From: Pyrenochaeta sp. MPI-SDFR-AT-0127
Lineage: Eukaryota > Ascomycota > Dothideomycetes > Pleosporales > Cucurbitariaceae
Length of the DNA: 64,000 nt
Assembly: GCA_020747015.1 (NCBI GenBank)
Contig: JAGTJM010000032.1
Coordinates: 62,001 to 126,000, forward strand
Direction of reading: 5' to 3'
Position numbers and translations under genes: made by a program. Positions 9,255 through 19,441 of the stretch are shown here, piece after piece; position 1 is the first letter of the stretch, and each line of letters begins with the position of its first letter. The notes beneath the pieces were generated by a model that saw only the letters and a list, made by a program, of their open reading frames with translations, was not told the DNA's origin and made no database searches.

Positions 9255-11270
9255 CTAGAGTTTCGCTTGCCCCTGCGCTTCAGCATTCGATGTGCCCAAG
9301 AAGATTGTTCTATCGACTTGGACTTTGTCCACCCAGTTGAGCTTCGCATGGGCGACCTGTGGTACCAGCGCCCGAGAATGTACCCAGCGAACGGCAATTA
9401 CACGCACGATAGGATCCGGATTGACCCATGCGTCATACATCACCACGGCACCACTGACAATAGCCTCGATGTGATCCAAGAGTTCCCTCCCATGATATAG
9501 CAACTCTTCCTTGGATGCACCACGCACAAGGTTGAGCAGGGTTTGTAGTCTCTCTTCAATAATCATGACCTCGACGTCAAACGCGGTCGAACACTTCGTC
9601 AGTACACCTCTTACCCACGGCGCCAGTACGTTCGCAAGGATATCTCCCTTGCCAAGCCGCTTGTCAGTGAGCACACGCACGACGTCCTCTGCCATGACAC
9701 TGACGGTCCCCTCCCAGATGGGATTTACGAGGTTGTCCCGATAGACCTTTGCGATGTTCATCAGCCCGCCATCTTCGGTATTTTCACAGTACCCTACACC
9801 TCCCAGGCACTCCATACATTGCCGAAGACCGTTGACTGACGCGACGCTAATCTGCGCCTTCATGACAGGTAGAAGGAGGCGTAGGAGTTCTGCTACTACA
9901 GTCTTGTCTTGTGGAACCAGCTTCGCGGCTTTGGTGCTTGCAACCATCTTTTCCCAATCTTGTTCTAGGGCGCCTTGCATTGCAACGCCTACAAACACGA
10001 ACTGGGCACTCGCCCAGTATTTCACAGTCTCTTCCGCCATCCATGTCAGATGTGCTGGATTGTCTTGAAGCAGGCCACCACGAACTTGTCGAACCTTGCT
10101 ATAGGCGCGGCATATTGCAAGCCCTCGCGCCCAATTCCCAACGCTACCAGCAGCAGTAGAAAGACGCGTGATATTCAGGATTGCAGAAATCTCCTTGACA
10201 CCTTGCCCCTCGGTGCCGATGAGCCATCCTCGTGCACCTTTGAGCTCCAGTTCGGCGGTTGGTAGTGACTTTGTTCCGATCTTATTTTTCAAGCGTTGGA
10301 TGCGCACACCATTGAGTTCGGATCGAGGTGGAGCTTCTTCATTGATGATACTAGCTGTGGGCGACCTGTTGCCAATGCGTCGACGCATTGGCATGTAGAA
10401 GGCTGACAGCCCTCCTTTGGAGGTGCGTGCAAGCATCACACTCATTTCTGAATCGGTCGCACTGCTGAACCACTTGAAGCCATCAATCTTCCAGGGCCCC
10501 AAAGGCATGCCAACGGAATCGGTACCTCGTCCCTCTTTGACATCTCGATCTATCTCTTCTTGCGACATTCGGTTTGCGACAGTCTCGGTGCGGGAAACGT
10601 CACTCCCACCGATTCTCTCAGTCATCCATTGTCCACTTGTCCAAGCTATCTTCGCATCACGGCTCGTCAACCTACGATACGCGTCTTCAAATACCTTCCT
10701 GCGGCCTGGTTGATCGCCGTCCACATCATTCAGATGCTTGCTTAATAATGTCGCTGCTCCATCAGTCATGCTCTGCGGGCAGCCCGTCATGGTGCCTGTT
10801 GAACCCCAGAGATGACCATTCACAAATTGATGGATGCGACGATTGAAATTGATGTTTGACTTTTCGTACGCAACGGCAACGATGCCCTCCTGATACCCTA
10901 TTTCTTTCAGTTTCTGCCATCCTGTAGTCGTCCAGAGAGGATCGTTTTTATTTTCCTCGCCAAACGTAGTAAGTGGGCGGAGGACAGGATGGTTTGTCTC
11001 CGCATCAGTAGCATAAACAAGCACCGAGGGATCCAAGCTTAGTCGCGCAAGATGATGGGCATGCTTTGTGGCTTCGGTAGGCTCTGAAGGAAGGTAGAGG
11101 TTGAAAATTCGTGAGAGAACCTTGTCGTCGGATGCGTCTGTACTGTTTTTAAACTGAGCTCTAAGGCTTGAAGGTAAGGATTCCACCGCTGTGTATTGAG
11201 GTGGAAGAACAGGGACCTCTTGGAAGAAGCCGGCCGTTGATGAGGATGCTGTGAGTGGTTGCTGCGCCAT
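9255..11270 (-). CDS. AidB-like acyl-CoA dehydrogenase, peroxisomal signal
   Basis: A single exon of 671 codons. It belongs to the AidB/ACAD11-like branch of FAD-dependent acyl-CoA dehydrogenases. Visible features are the N-terminal FFQEVPVLPPQY segment, STGTMTGCP, the flavin-region TERIGGSDVSRTE, the middle beta-domain KWFSSATDSEMSVMLA, TEGQGVKEI, and the C-terminal helical signature VNPIWEGT. The protein ends in Ala-Lys-Leu, a peroxisomal PTS1 variant, so peroxisomal beta-oxidation of an unusual or branched acyl-CoA is likely; bacterial AidB has a separate DNA-protection role that cannot be assumed. The length is typical to slightly long for the family. The gene is co-directional with the upstream MFS and SDR genes. 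The substrate is unknown. Confidence 0.9.
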   Translation of the reverse strand: MAQQPLTASSSTAGFFQEVPVLPPQYTAVESLPSSLRAQFKNSTDASDDKVLSRIFNLYLPSEPTEATKHAHHLARLSLDPSVLVYATDAETNHPVLRPLTTFGEENKNDPLWTTTGWQKLKEIGYQEGIVAVAYEKSNINFNRRIHQFVNGHLWGSTGTMTGCPQSMTDGAATLLSKHLNDVDGDQPGRRKVFEDAYRRLTSRDAKIAWTSGQWMTERIGGSDVSRTETVANRMSQEEIDRDVKEGRGTDSVGMPLGPWKIDGFKWFSSATDSEMSVMLARTSKGGLSAFYMPMRRRIGNRSPTASIINEEAPPRSELNGVRIQRLKNKIGTKSLPTAELELKGARGWLIGTEGQGVKEISAILNITRLSTAAGSVGNWARGLAICRAYSKVRQVRGGLLQDNPAHLTWMAEETVKYWASAQFVFVGVAMQGALEQDWEKMVASTKAAKLVPQDKTVVAELLRLLLPVMKAQISVASVNGLRQCMECLGGVGYCENTEDGGLMNIAKVYRDNLVNPIWEGTVSVMAEDVVRVLTDKRLGKGDILANVLAPWVRGVLTKCSTAFDVEVMIIEERLQTLLNLVRGASKEELLYHGRELLDHIEAIVSGAVVMYDAWVNPDPIVRVIAVRWVHSRALVPQVAHAKLNWVDKVQVDRTIFLGTSNAEAQGQAKL

Positions 11271-12080
11271 TATGCCTAGTTTCTAGGTATTTAGGAAGGC
11301 AAAGTTGATCCCGAACAAAGCTTCGGGTTCATATGAAGTTCTAAGACGAGATTCGACGCTAGAGTAAGTGCTGCTGATGCTGCTTCAGTGTTCATATCAG
11401 ATGGGTGTTTTGCCTCGGCTCACCCCGCAATGTCGGTTTGGCACGAGCGAGTAGCCGAACTACACACTTGCAGGCGAAAACTTCCTGATATGGTCATCAT
11501 TATTATTTACTGATATCTACAGCCGAAAATGAGTCAGCACTGAGAGAAGGAGAAAATAAATGTTGGAGTTGGAGCCGAGCGACAACGAGTAGTGCTAACC
11601 AAAATTAGGTTGAGCCAATCTATGGGACGAGCTCAGTCATGATGCCTTCAATCATTGATTTCTCTGGGGAGCTGCTTATCGAAATATAAAAAGACTTGAG
11701 AGGGTATTTGTTCAATAGATCACACTATACCCACACCTCGGGACAAACGAGGGGCTTTGTGGATGAGGTTTTGTGCACGTCCGTCGTCTTCTTGATGTAT
11801 AAACGCATGTACCGCCCAATAGACAGTCAGGGGAAACAATATGAGGAACAGCAACAGCAACAATCTCGACTTGATGTGCAACGACTAAAAGGGAGAGCGA
11901 CTGTTGATTGCTTTTCAAAGGAGGCGTGCCGACTATACAAGATGCGCAAATCCAGCGCCCTTGGCAAGTCAGCTGAACATGAGTTTATGTTTGCCTCATT
12001 ATTAAGTACTGGATTAAACACCCATAATTGATACACAGAGGTATCAAAAGAAGGCAAGCTTCTTATGTCGTTCCGCTTGC
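11271..12080. other. intergenic, promoter of the acyl-CoA dehydrogenase
   Basis: Contains a plus-strand AT-rich TATAAAA-like stretch near 11685 and a CAG/CAA-rich run near 11850-11865. The 111-codon plus-strand frame there has no ATG start and no family features. Confidence 0.45.
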
Positions 12081-13756
12081 TCATTCTGACTTCCTGACAT
12101 ACTCCACCGGCCCCACGTATACATGCCGCCCTTTTACATAGTAATAAACCAGCGAGTACAATATGGTACTTCCGAACATCAAACAGCTCCAGTTCATGCC
12201 TGCCGGAGAAGGCTTTGGGCCCATTGGGAAGAACGAGAAGACGAAGACGAAGACCAAGAACACAATGGACGCTATGTTGATAGGAAGCCCTGCGCGCCCG
12301 AGATCGAACTTTGATGGCAGAAGTTTTTCACCACGGATCCGCTTGAGAGCGATGCAGGATATCGAGACGATATAAGATGCAATAATAGCACCGGTAGAAA
12401 GTGATGCGATGTTCATAAGAGCGACTGAGGATCCGAGGTTGATGAGAGAGAGGAGACAAGACACACCGAAAGAGAGGCAGATAGCATTTATGGGAACATT
12501 CCACTTTGGCGGTACCTATTGGCCGTGAGCACAAGCATACTTTTGTCGCTCGAGTTTGATTAGTACTTACGTATGCAAAGGTCTTGTGAAATGGCACCCC
12601 CTTGTCTCTCGCAAACGCAAACAATTGCCGCGAAGATGTTGCTGTGATGGAGAGATTGCAGAATATCGCCATAAGAATGACCAAGGCTCCCATGACCGAA
12701 GCGCCAGCTATCGAGCCTGTCGCGTTGTAAAACACATAGAGATATGGCTGCTTCGTATTGCTTGCAAGGGCATCGTCAAGGTTCCCAAGGACCGAACAGA
12801 AGGTGATGAGCATAATGAAGCCCATTGTTCCGTTTGAAAGAGTGGTCCATATCATGCTTTTTGGGATGACGTCTGCAGCGTCGCGTACTTCCTCTGACAT
12901 GTGAACTGCAGCATCAGCCCCAAGAAGGGGAAGTACAACTGCAACGATACCGGATAGCGTTGCAAGACCGTTGTTGTTCCAGCCGCCGTAGTCGTTGAAG
13001 GTCGTGAAGGTTTGGTGAGCGTTTGCGATCGGACCAGTCGCCCACAGGACTGCTATAACGGCAATGAAACCTAGGATATGGACAAATAAAATGACCGCTT
13101 CAATGATCGGAAGCTTTTTGACTAGAAAGGTGTTGAAGACAACATTGAACGCTGACACGGCAAATACCAGTAAGGTGCCATGCCACGCTTCGAACGAGTA
13201 ATCCGGGATGTTTAGCGCGATCAAGCCTTGTATCTGCGTGCCAGCAAGGAAAGCCGTGTTCGCCGCACCTGTTTGCCACCCAAGCACGCATAGCCAGCCG
13301 ATTACATAGCTGAGAAACTTCTGATGTTTGGGAGGGGCGAATTCACTGACCCAGTGGTACTGGCCGCCAGATGTTGGCGCCATAGAGCCCATTTCGGCCA
13401 TGGATGTGTTGACGCAGATAAAGCCAATCCAGACGATGAGGTACATCCATATCATTCCAGCGGTGCCGCCATCAATGAGTCCAATGGCCGATGTTCTGAT
13501 TCAAAGAAGATTAACAAGGTCTTAGGCTTGTAAACGTGAATAGAACGTACCCAAGCATTGTCTCCCAACTGGCCATTAGAATCATGGAAAAGCCGAAGAT
13601 GGATACGAATCGGAAGTTGCGGATGAGCTCTTGCGTCTTACCCATCCTCCACATGGAGGCCATGTCGGCACGGCTTCCTCGCTGTTCACTTGGCTCGTCG
13701 ACGTCGTCATATTGAACTTCATCTTGCAAAGGCTCTTTCTTCAATGGCTCAGACAT
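12081..13756 (-). CDS. amino acid/GABA permease (APC family)
   Basis: Plasma-membrane permease of the amino acid/polyamine/choline family, fungal GABA/choline-permease branch. Exons: 13756-13551, 13495-12571 and 12515-12081; both introns are 55 nt. The product is 521 residues with about twelve hydrophobic segments. Typical features are an Asp/Glu-rich cytosolic N-terminus, SIFGFSMILMASWE in TM1, SMAPTSGGQYHWVSEFAP after TM2, HMSEEVRDAADVIPKSM in the loop before TM7 and ATSSRQLFAFARDKGVPF. The spliced joins read naturally (GTSAIGL and AYVPPKWNVP). The first ATG at 13756 begins MSEPLKK; upstream codons lack support. A GABA transaminase 3.4 kb away makes GABA or a related omega-amino acid a plausible substrate, but choline or another amino acid remains possible. 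Confidence 0.9.
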
Positions 13757-14163
13757 AGTGCACTGGATATGTTGGTAATAGGTGCATTGGAGCAATGCAG
13801 ACGTGAGAAGGGCGAGTTCAAGTACAAGCCGTTCACGCGGGGTTGGGACGGCACATTTTACGTGCTAGTCTGCTCCGTCGTATTTTTCTTGCTTCGTTTA
13901 ACATAGTCAAGAGAGGCGTACGCGGAACGGGAGCGGCAGAAATGCCGTCGTTCGCAGTTGGTCCGGTTAAGCCCAGGGTGCGCGTGGCGTAACGGAAAGA
14001 CCAATCAATTAAATGGACATCAGCCCGCCCTACGTGCCGGCTTTGAACACGAACGGAGGGCAGCAAAATGTGGAAAGAGCGGAGAGATTGTTGTGACATC
14101 GAATGATCACTATATTTTAGCTCGACCGACTCAATTTGTGGCGCTTGAAGCCTTTGGTACTAT
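13757..14163. other. intergenic, promoter of the permease gene
   Basis: No coding or RNA feature seen. Confidence 0.5.
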
Positions 14164-15327
14164 TTACTTTGTGTCTTGGATTGCCACCACAATCTTCCCT
14201 TGAACATGCCCATGAAGCAAACTTTCGTACGTCTGCGGCCAGTTAGCATTATGAATTGTACTAAGATACTCACGTACCGTTTTAGCGCTATCCATCCCAA
14301 CGAGCGCACTCACGTGGACTTTGAGCGTACCGTCCTCCACCATTTTCGCCAACTCCTCCATTGCGGAAAGGGTCGAAGTAGACGCTACTTGTATGTATTC
14401 CCTTGGGATACCACCGAGCAGACGCGGCCAAAGAAAGTTCTTCGCCATCCGTCCGATAGTACTCAGCATGCCCAAGACGGTATAACTGTAGGCTTTGGGA
14501 CCGACTGTCACATAGGGCTTACCTTCAGCGAGAAATGAAGGCGATTTATTGAAAATATCCTGGATTCCCACAGCGTCAATCACAGCGCTGAATCGCGATG
14601 CGCCAAATGTTACGGCAAGATGTGAATGTACAGGAGCATGCAGTCCATAGTCGATAACCTATGAAGATGTAAGCGAAGAACGAAAGACGAACCTGGGGAT
14701 ATTTACCTCATCAGCGCCATATTTCTTTACCCAATCATTGTCTTTTGAGCAAACAGCAACGACTTTACCAGTCTCTCCAACCTCGTTTCGACACATCTGC
14801 ATGACAAGGTGACCGATTCCGCCACTCGCGCCATTAACCAGCACGCTATCGCCCTTCTTCAACTTTGCAGCCTTGATCAGTTCCAAGGCTGTCGCTCCAG
14901 CAATGCCCAGACCTGCTACTTCACTCAAGGGTGCTCCACTGGGTTTCTTGACGACCGCTGTGTGCTCCAACACAATATACTCAGCTAAACCACCGGACGT
15001 GCTCTTCACATGCTGGGCAAGTGGGATGGATCCAAATACTTGAACGCCCGGGGTAACACGATCGCCTGGAACATCCGGACCTGCTGCTACAATAGTACCC
15101 GAGAAGTCCATTTCCGGGATGGCCGGTGACCCTCGAAAGATGAATGGAAGGAGTTGCATGACGATGCGGCCGGCTGGGTTCAGGGCGCAATGTGATACTT
15201 TGACGAGAACCTGCGTCGGCGATGTGATAGCTGGTTTTGGCAATGTAGTGAGGTTGAGAACCTGTGACGGAAGGCCTGCACGGGTGTGTATCCACGCCTT
15301 CATCGTTTCTGGTGCGCTTGAGGACAT
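14164..15327 (-). CDS. quinone oxidoreductase-like MDR enzyme
   Basis: NAD(P)H-dependent oxidoreductase of the medium-chain dehydrogenase/reductase superfamily. Exons: 15327-14707, 14658-14278 and 14232-14164. The second intron is only 45 nt and in frame; I treat it as an intron because it has a GTACGT donor, a GCTAAC branch site and a CAG end, and because removing it restores a normal C-terminus (TYESLLHGHVQGKIVV). The product is 356 residues. The N-terminal GroES-like half includes PEMDFSGTIVAAG and a proline-rich start. The Rossmann half has LVNGASGGIGHLVMQ and KYGADEVIDYG. I do not see the structural-zinc cysteine set or catalytic Cys/His of zinc alcohol dehydrogenases, in line with the zinc-free quinone reductase/RTN4IP1-like branch. 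Confidence 0.88.
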
Positions 15328-17174
15328 GATGTGCAACAATACCCGCTAGCGTCAGGTTTACTGGTATTCGGCCTACAGCTTAAGACTGTAGTATTATAGT
15401 AAGAAACAGCCTGAGGCCACGTTGGCTAGTCTACAGAAGCGAAGGCTGCACTGAGCTTGCGTCAACGTTGTCGTGTGGTTTTGTACTACGGCGCTAGAAT
15501 ACGAGAGCTGAAAGGGCAGCCAAGATGCGCCAACCTTTAGGCAGCAGTAAAATGCATTCTGCACGAACAAATTCGAGAGAGTTACCTGATTCAATCGAAC
15601 GTAGGCGTTACCATAATTCCAAGAAGAGTTTCGTCTGTCGTACTCGTGTTGACGAGGAACGTCGGTGGAGCGAGCTTGCGACGGGCCGACGATATGCGCA
15701 CTAAAACTGCAAGAAGCGACGGGTACATTTTGTCTGTATCAACATGACCAATATTGAGCCAAGTAGCTAAGAAATGATAAATTTGAGGAGCACAAGAAGC
15801 TTGGAAGACAATTCGAAATTATTAGCGAGACGTACATGACGGATTGCTAAAGTAAATGCTGGCGATGTCAAACGAGATAGACACCATCACAACTCAAGCT
15901 ATGTAGAACTGTGCCGTACATATGCGATGCTCTACTAGATTGTGACAGATATACGGGTACACCCTGGCCTCGTTTGCAAATTTCGAACGTTGCTGGAGTG
16001 CCGTAAATCGAAGCATTGTCTAAGTTCTACGCATGAAACAAAAAGTGTGTCTAAAAAAGTCATCTCTAGTCGTGAGTAATGTTTTTTACTTGTCCTGGAC
16101 CTCCAGAATGGAACTTGAGCCGCGTCTAACGGCCTTGTCATCTAATGACAAATGATAGCTCTCGGCACTTATTTAGTGCAAAGGTGATTGGCACTTTGTC
16201 TACCGCTAGGAGAGTTCTTAGGTAGACACGTTGTCGCTTCTTACAACTCTGTATCATGAATACATCGCTATTCAAGCATACATGCCTGTTGCCATGGCAT
16301 CGGTGAGTGGGAACATCAATGGCCACTCTAAGGCCCTAATACTAGACTTGTGCACTTAAGGACTAGATTTGCAGCTTTGAAGAATTTGTAGAAGAAATTG
16401 GATATTGATTGAGTGTGTAGCAGCCTGCCGTAGACGGTGGACTATCTGCGAGATTGAGTTGATTTCGAGAATGCCGGATCTGCACGGTTGGAATCGGTAG
16501 TATGCCGAGTCATTGAAGGAACCCCGCATCTTGTTGGTGAACGCGAGGCATTGAGTAACAATAATCACATATGTTGTTCAAGCACCATGTTGTTGCAAGT
16601 ACTCAACCCGGACACTGGGGTATAGGTAGTTGATATCTGACCCCACACCAACGAACAATCCGGAGAAACGTTGTCTGAAAATCATTGCATGACTGGCCTA
16701 GAGAACTCTGTAGTTTCCGACGGACAAGCACTCCCCAGAAAACATCTCCGTTGTCGTCCCAAACTCGCGTTTTAGAACTCAATGGGAAGGAATGGCGTCT
16801 ACGGCGTGTAGTGATCACATTGCCACCGCAGTTGGCCCAAAGCGGCTTAGCGGCCAGGATCTGGGACGCGGGCTAAGCTTTGGGATTCGCGTGGACTGTT
16901 CGATTTGGGTTTAGCGCCAGTTGAGCCCCGAGCATCATATGCAACTCCCATGGCCGCCCTGATAACCAAGTGGTATAAAGCGTGCGGTTCGCCCCCGCAT
17001 AGGTCCTGCAACTATTCCTGAACACGTCTGTCTTGGGTTTGTATCTGCAATTGTCCTTCCCGTTTTCCTTGAATAGTATTTGGGCGCAAAGTACAACCTT
17101 TGACGCTGTGATCACACCCCGCAATTGAGCTCCGCGCAGCTCCCGTCACCACCAAATTCCACACATAACCCGCA
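15328..17174. other. 1.8 kb intergenic between divergent genes
   Basis: Promoter region for the MDR gene (minus) and GABA transaminase (plus). Short frames only; none has a family feature. Confidence 0.5.
16974..16980 (+). promoter_or_regulatory. TATA-like box before GABA transaminase
   Basis: TATAAAG about 195 bp upstream of the ATG at 17175, pointing the same way; compatible with a 5' leader of about 160 nt. Confidence 0.35.
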
Positions 17175-18772
17175 ATGGCCTACCTCCTCCGCACGGCGGG
17201 TTGTGCCCGATCTGCCCTTGCCCGCACAAACATCCAAGCAGCCTCAAGGGTTGCCCCAATTGCTTTCCAGCGGCGATATGCGTCTGCAGCAGCTGCCGCC
17301 GCAGTTGCGGATAGCGGAGAGCAGTCTTTCTTCCCAGACGAGCCCACAGTGCCAACTGTACGAACAGCCATCCCTGGCCCAGAGAGCAAAAAGGCCATTG
17401 AAAGACTCAGCAAGGTGTTTGACACCCGGAGCTTGAACATGATGGCCGACTACACAAAGAGCTACGGCAACTAGTACGCTCAGGCATTCTTCTCCACCAA
17501 ATTCAACTAGCAGCTGACACGCCATGTAGCATCGCTGATCTCGATGGCAACGTACTCCTGGATGTATATGCCCAGATCGCCTCCATCCCCGTGGGCTACA
17601 ACAACGCTTCCCTCCAGGCCGCAGCCACCACTCCCGAAATGGCCTCTGCCATCATCAACCGTCCTGCGCTCGGCAACTTCCCCCAGCACGACTTGGCCGA
17701 AATCCTCGAGACTGGCATCTTGTCGGTAGCTCCCAAGGGCTTGGACCAGGTCTTCACCAGCCAATCTGGCTCTGACGCCAACGAACTCGCGTACAAGGCT
17801 GCCTTCATGTGGAAGCGACAGCAGCAGCGTGGCGGCGCAGACGCCGAATTCTCGGCCGAAGACATCAGCTCTGCCATGAACAACCAGGCTCCCGGTGCGC
17901 CTGACATGTCCATTCTCTCCTTCAAGTCCGCCTTCCACGGTCGTCTCTTCGGCTCTCTCTCCACCACCCGCTCCAAGCCCATTCACAAGATCGACATTCC
18001 CGCCTTCGACTGGCCACAGGCACCTTTCCCCGCCCTCAAATACCCCCTCGAGGAGCATGCCGCCGAGAACGCAAAGGAAGAGCAGCGCTGCCTCGAGGAG
18101 ACGGAGCGCCTCATCAAAGAATGGCACCACCCTCCCGCTGCCGTCATTGTCGAGCCCATCCAGTCCGAGGGTGGCGATAACCACGCGACACCAAACTTTT
18201 TCAGAGGCCTAAGAGAGATCACAAAGAAGCACAACGTGCTGTTCATCGTCGATGAGGTGCAGACTGGCGTTGGCGCCACTGGCAAATTCTGGGCACACGA
18301 GCACTGGGGACTGAGCACCCCACCAGACATGGTCACCTTTTCCAAAAAGGCCCAGACCGCTGGCTACTACTATGGCAACAACGATCTCCGCCCCAACAAG
18401 CCCTACAGGCAATTCAACACATGGATGGGCGACCCAGCCCGCGCGCTCCTCTTCCGCGCCATCATCAAGGAGGTCGAGCGTCTGGATCTCGTCAAGCACA
18501 CCGCAGCCACTGGCGACTACCTGTACAACGGCCTCAAGAGCCTTGCCGACCGCTACCCCAACGAGATCCAGAACCTTCGCGGCAAGGGCCAGGGCACTTT
18601 TGTTGCCTGGGACAGCCCGCGCCGAGACGAGGTGCTGAAGAAGGCAAAGGGCGAGGGCGTCAATATTGGTGGATCAGGCGAGAGCGCTGTCCGCCTCAGG
18701 CCCATGTTGATCTTCCAGAACCATCATGCCGACCTGCTGCTTCAGAAGCTCGAGAAGATTTTCAAGTCATAG
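17175..18772 (+). CDS. gatA: 4-aminobutyrate aminotransferase, mitochondrial
   Basis: PLP-dependent class-III aminotransferase that converts GABA and 2-oxoglutarate to succinic semialdehyde and glutamate. Exons 17175-17473 and 17530-18772, intron 56 nt, giving 513 residues. The N-terminus (residues 1-40) is Arg/Ala-rich without acids and has an RRYAS site, a good mitochondrial presequence. Later features are SLNMMADY, VFTSQSGSDANE, SAFHGRLFGSLSTT, VIVEPIQSEGGDNHA, FIVDEVQTGVGATGKFWAHE and TFSKKAQTAGYYY, where a Lys of the Ser-Lys-Lys carries PLP. The C-terminal RLRPMLIF strand and the length match fungal GABA transaminases (about 500 residues). The permease 3.4 kb away could supply substrate. 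The gene symbol follows the Aspergillus name. Confidence 0.95.
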
Positions 18773-19441
18773 AAGCACAACTTTTTTTCTTTTCTCCCAC
18801 GAGCAATGGGTAATGAGTGAAAAAAAAGTAGGACAGGAATTTTTCCTAAAAGCACGCGATGGAGTTGGGCACAAGGCGTATTTTATTTTTCTTTGGGATG
18901 GTGGGAGTTTAAACCAATCTGCCATTCTTAAATATGTAATGCAGTGAAATATGGTAGTGGCAGCTACAAAAGAGATCATATTACACGAAATGAAGTATTT
19001 CAAGTTAGCCTGAGTTGATATACTGTTTTTCATTTCATATTCATTCATACACAATCACCCCTATTCTGGTTCCTTTCAGATGGTCCCACTACCCAGTATC
19101 GCTCCATTTTGTACAGACGCAAAAAAAAGAAAGCAATGTGATTATAACGAAGAGTAAGCATTACGAGGAGGTCCCGTGTACCTCGTGGGTATCATTGTGA
19201 TGAACAAGAGTCTGATTCCGACTCGATTGCAGAAACAACAAGGCAATTGCCTGTTCGGGAAATCACCCAATGAACGCCAACAAACTACGCACGCCCGCTG
19301 GAAAGACGAGAAAATGAAACCATTGCCCGGGGCCGTTAAAGGGTTTGTGCCGTAGAACGCTCAATAGATCAAAGTCGCAAAATTGGAATTGAACTTGCAA
19401 AGGACAGCTTCGCTGGATAGTTGGTGGAGACAAGAACAAGT
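18773..19441. other. 3' intergenic between converging genes
   Basis: AT-rich downstream region shared by the GABA transaminase and the minus-strand gene. No gene seen. Confidence 0.5.

Noticed and set aside
11696..12031. 111-codon plus-strand frame
   Set aside because: No ATG start, Gln run from simple sequence, no splice sites; probably promoter DNA of the minus-strand gene.
17507..18184. 225-codon minus-strand frame inside the GABA transaminase gene
   Set aside because: Antisense shadow of a well-identified gene with strong codon bias.
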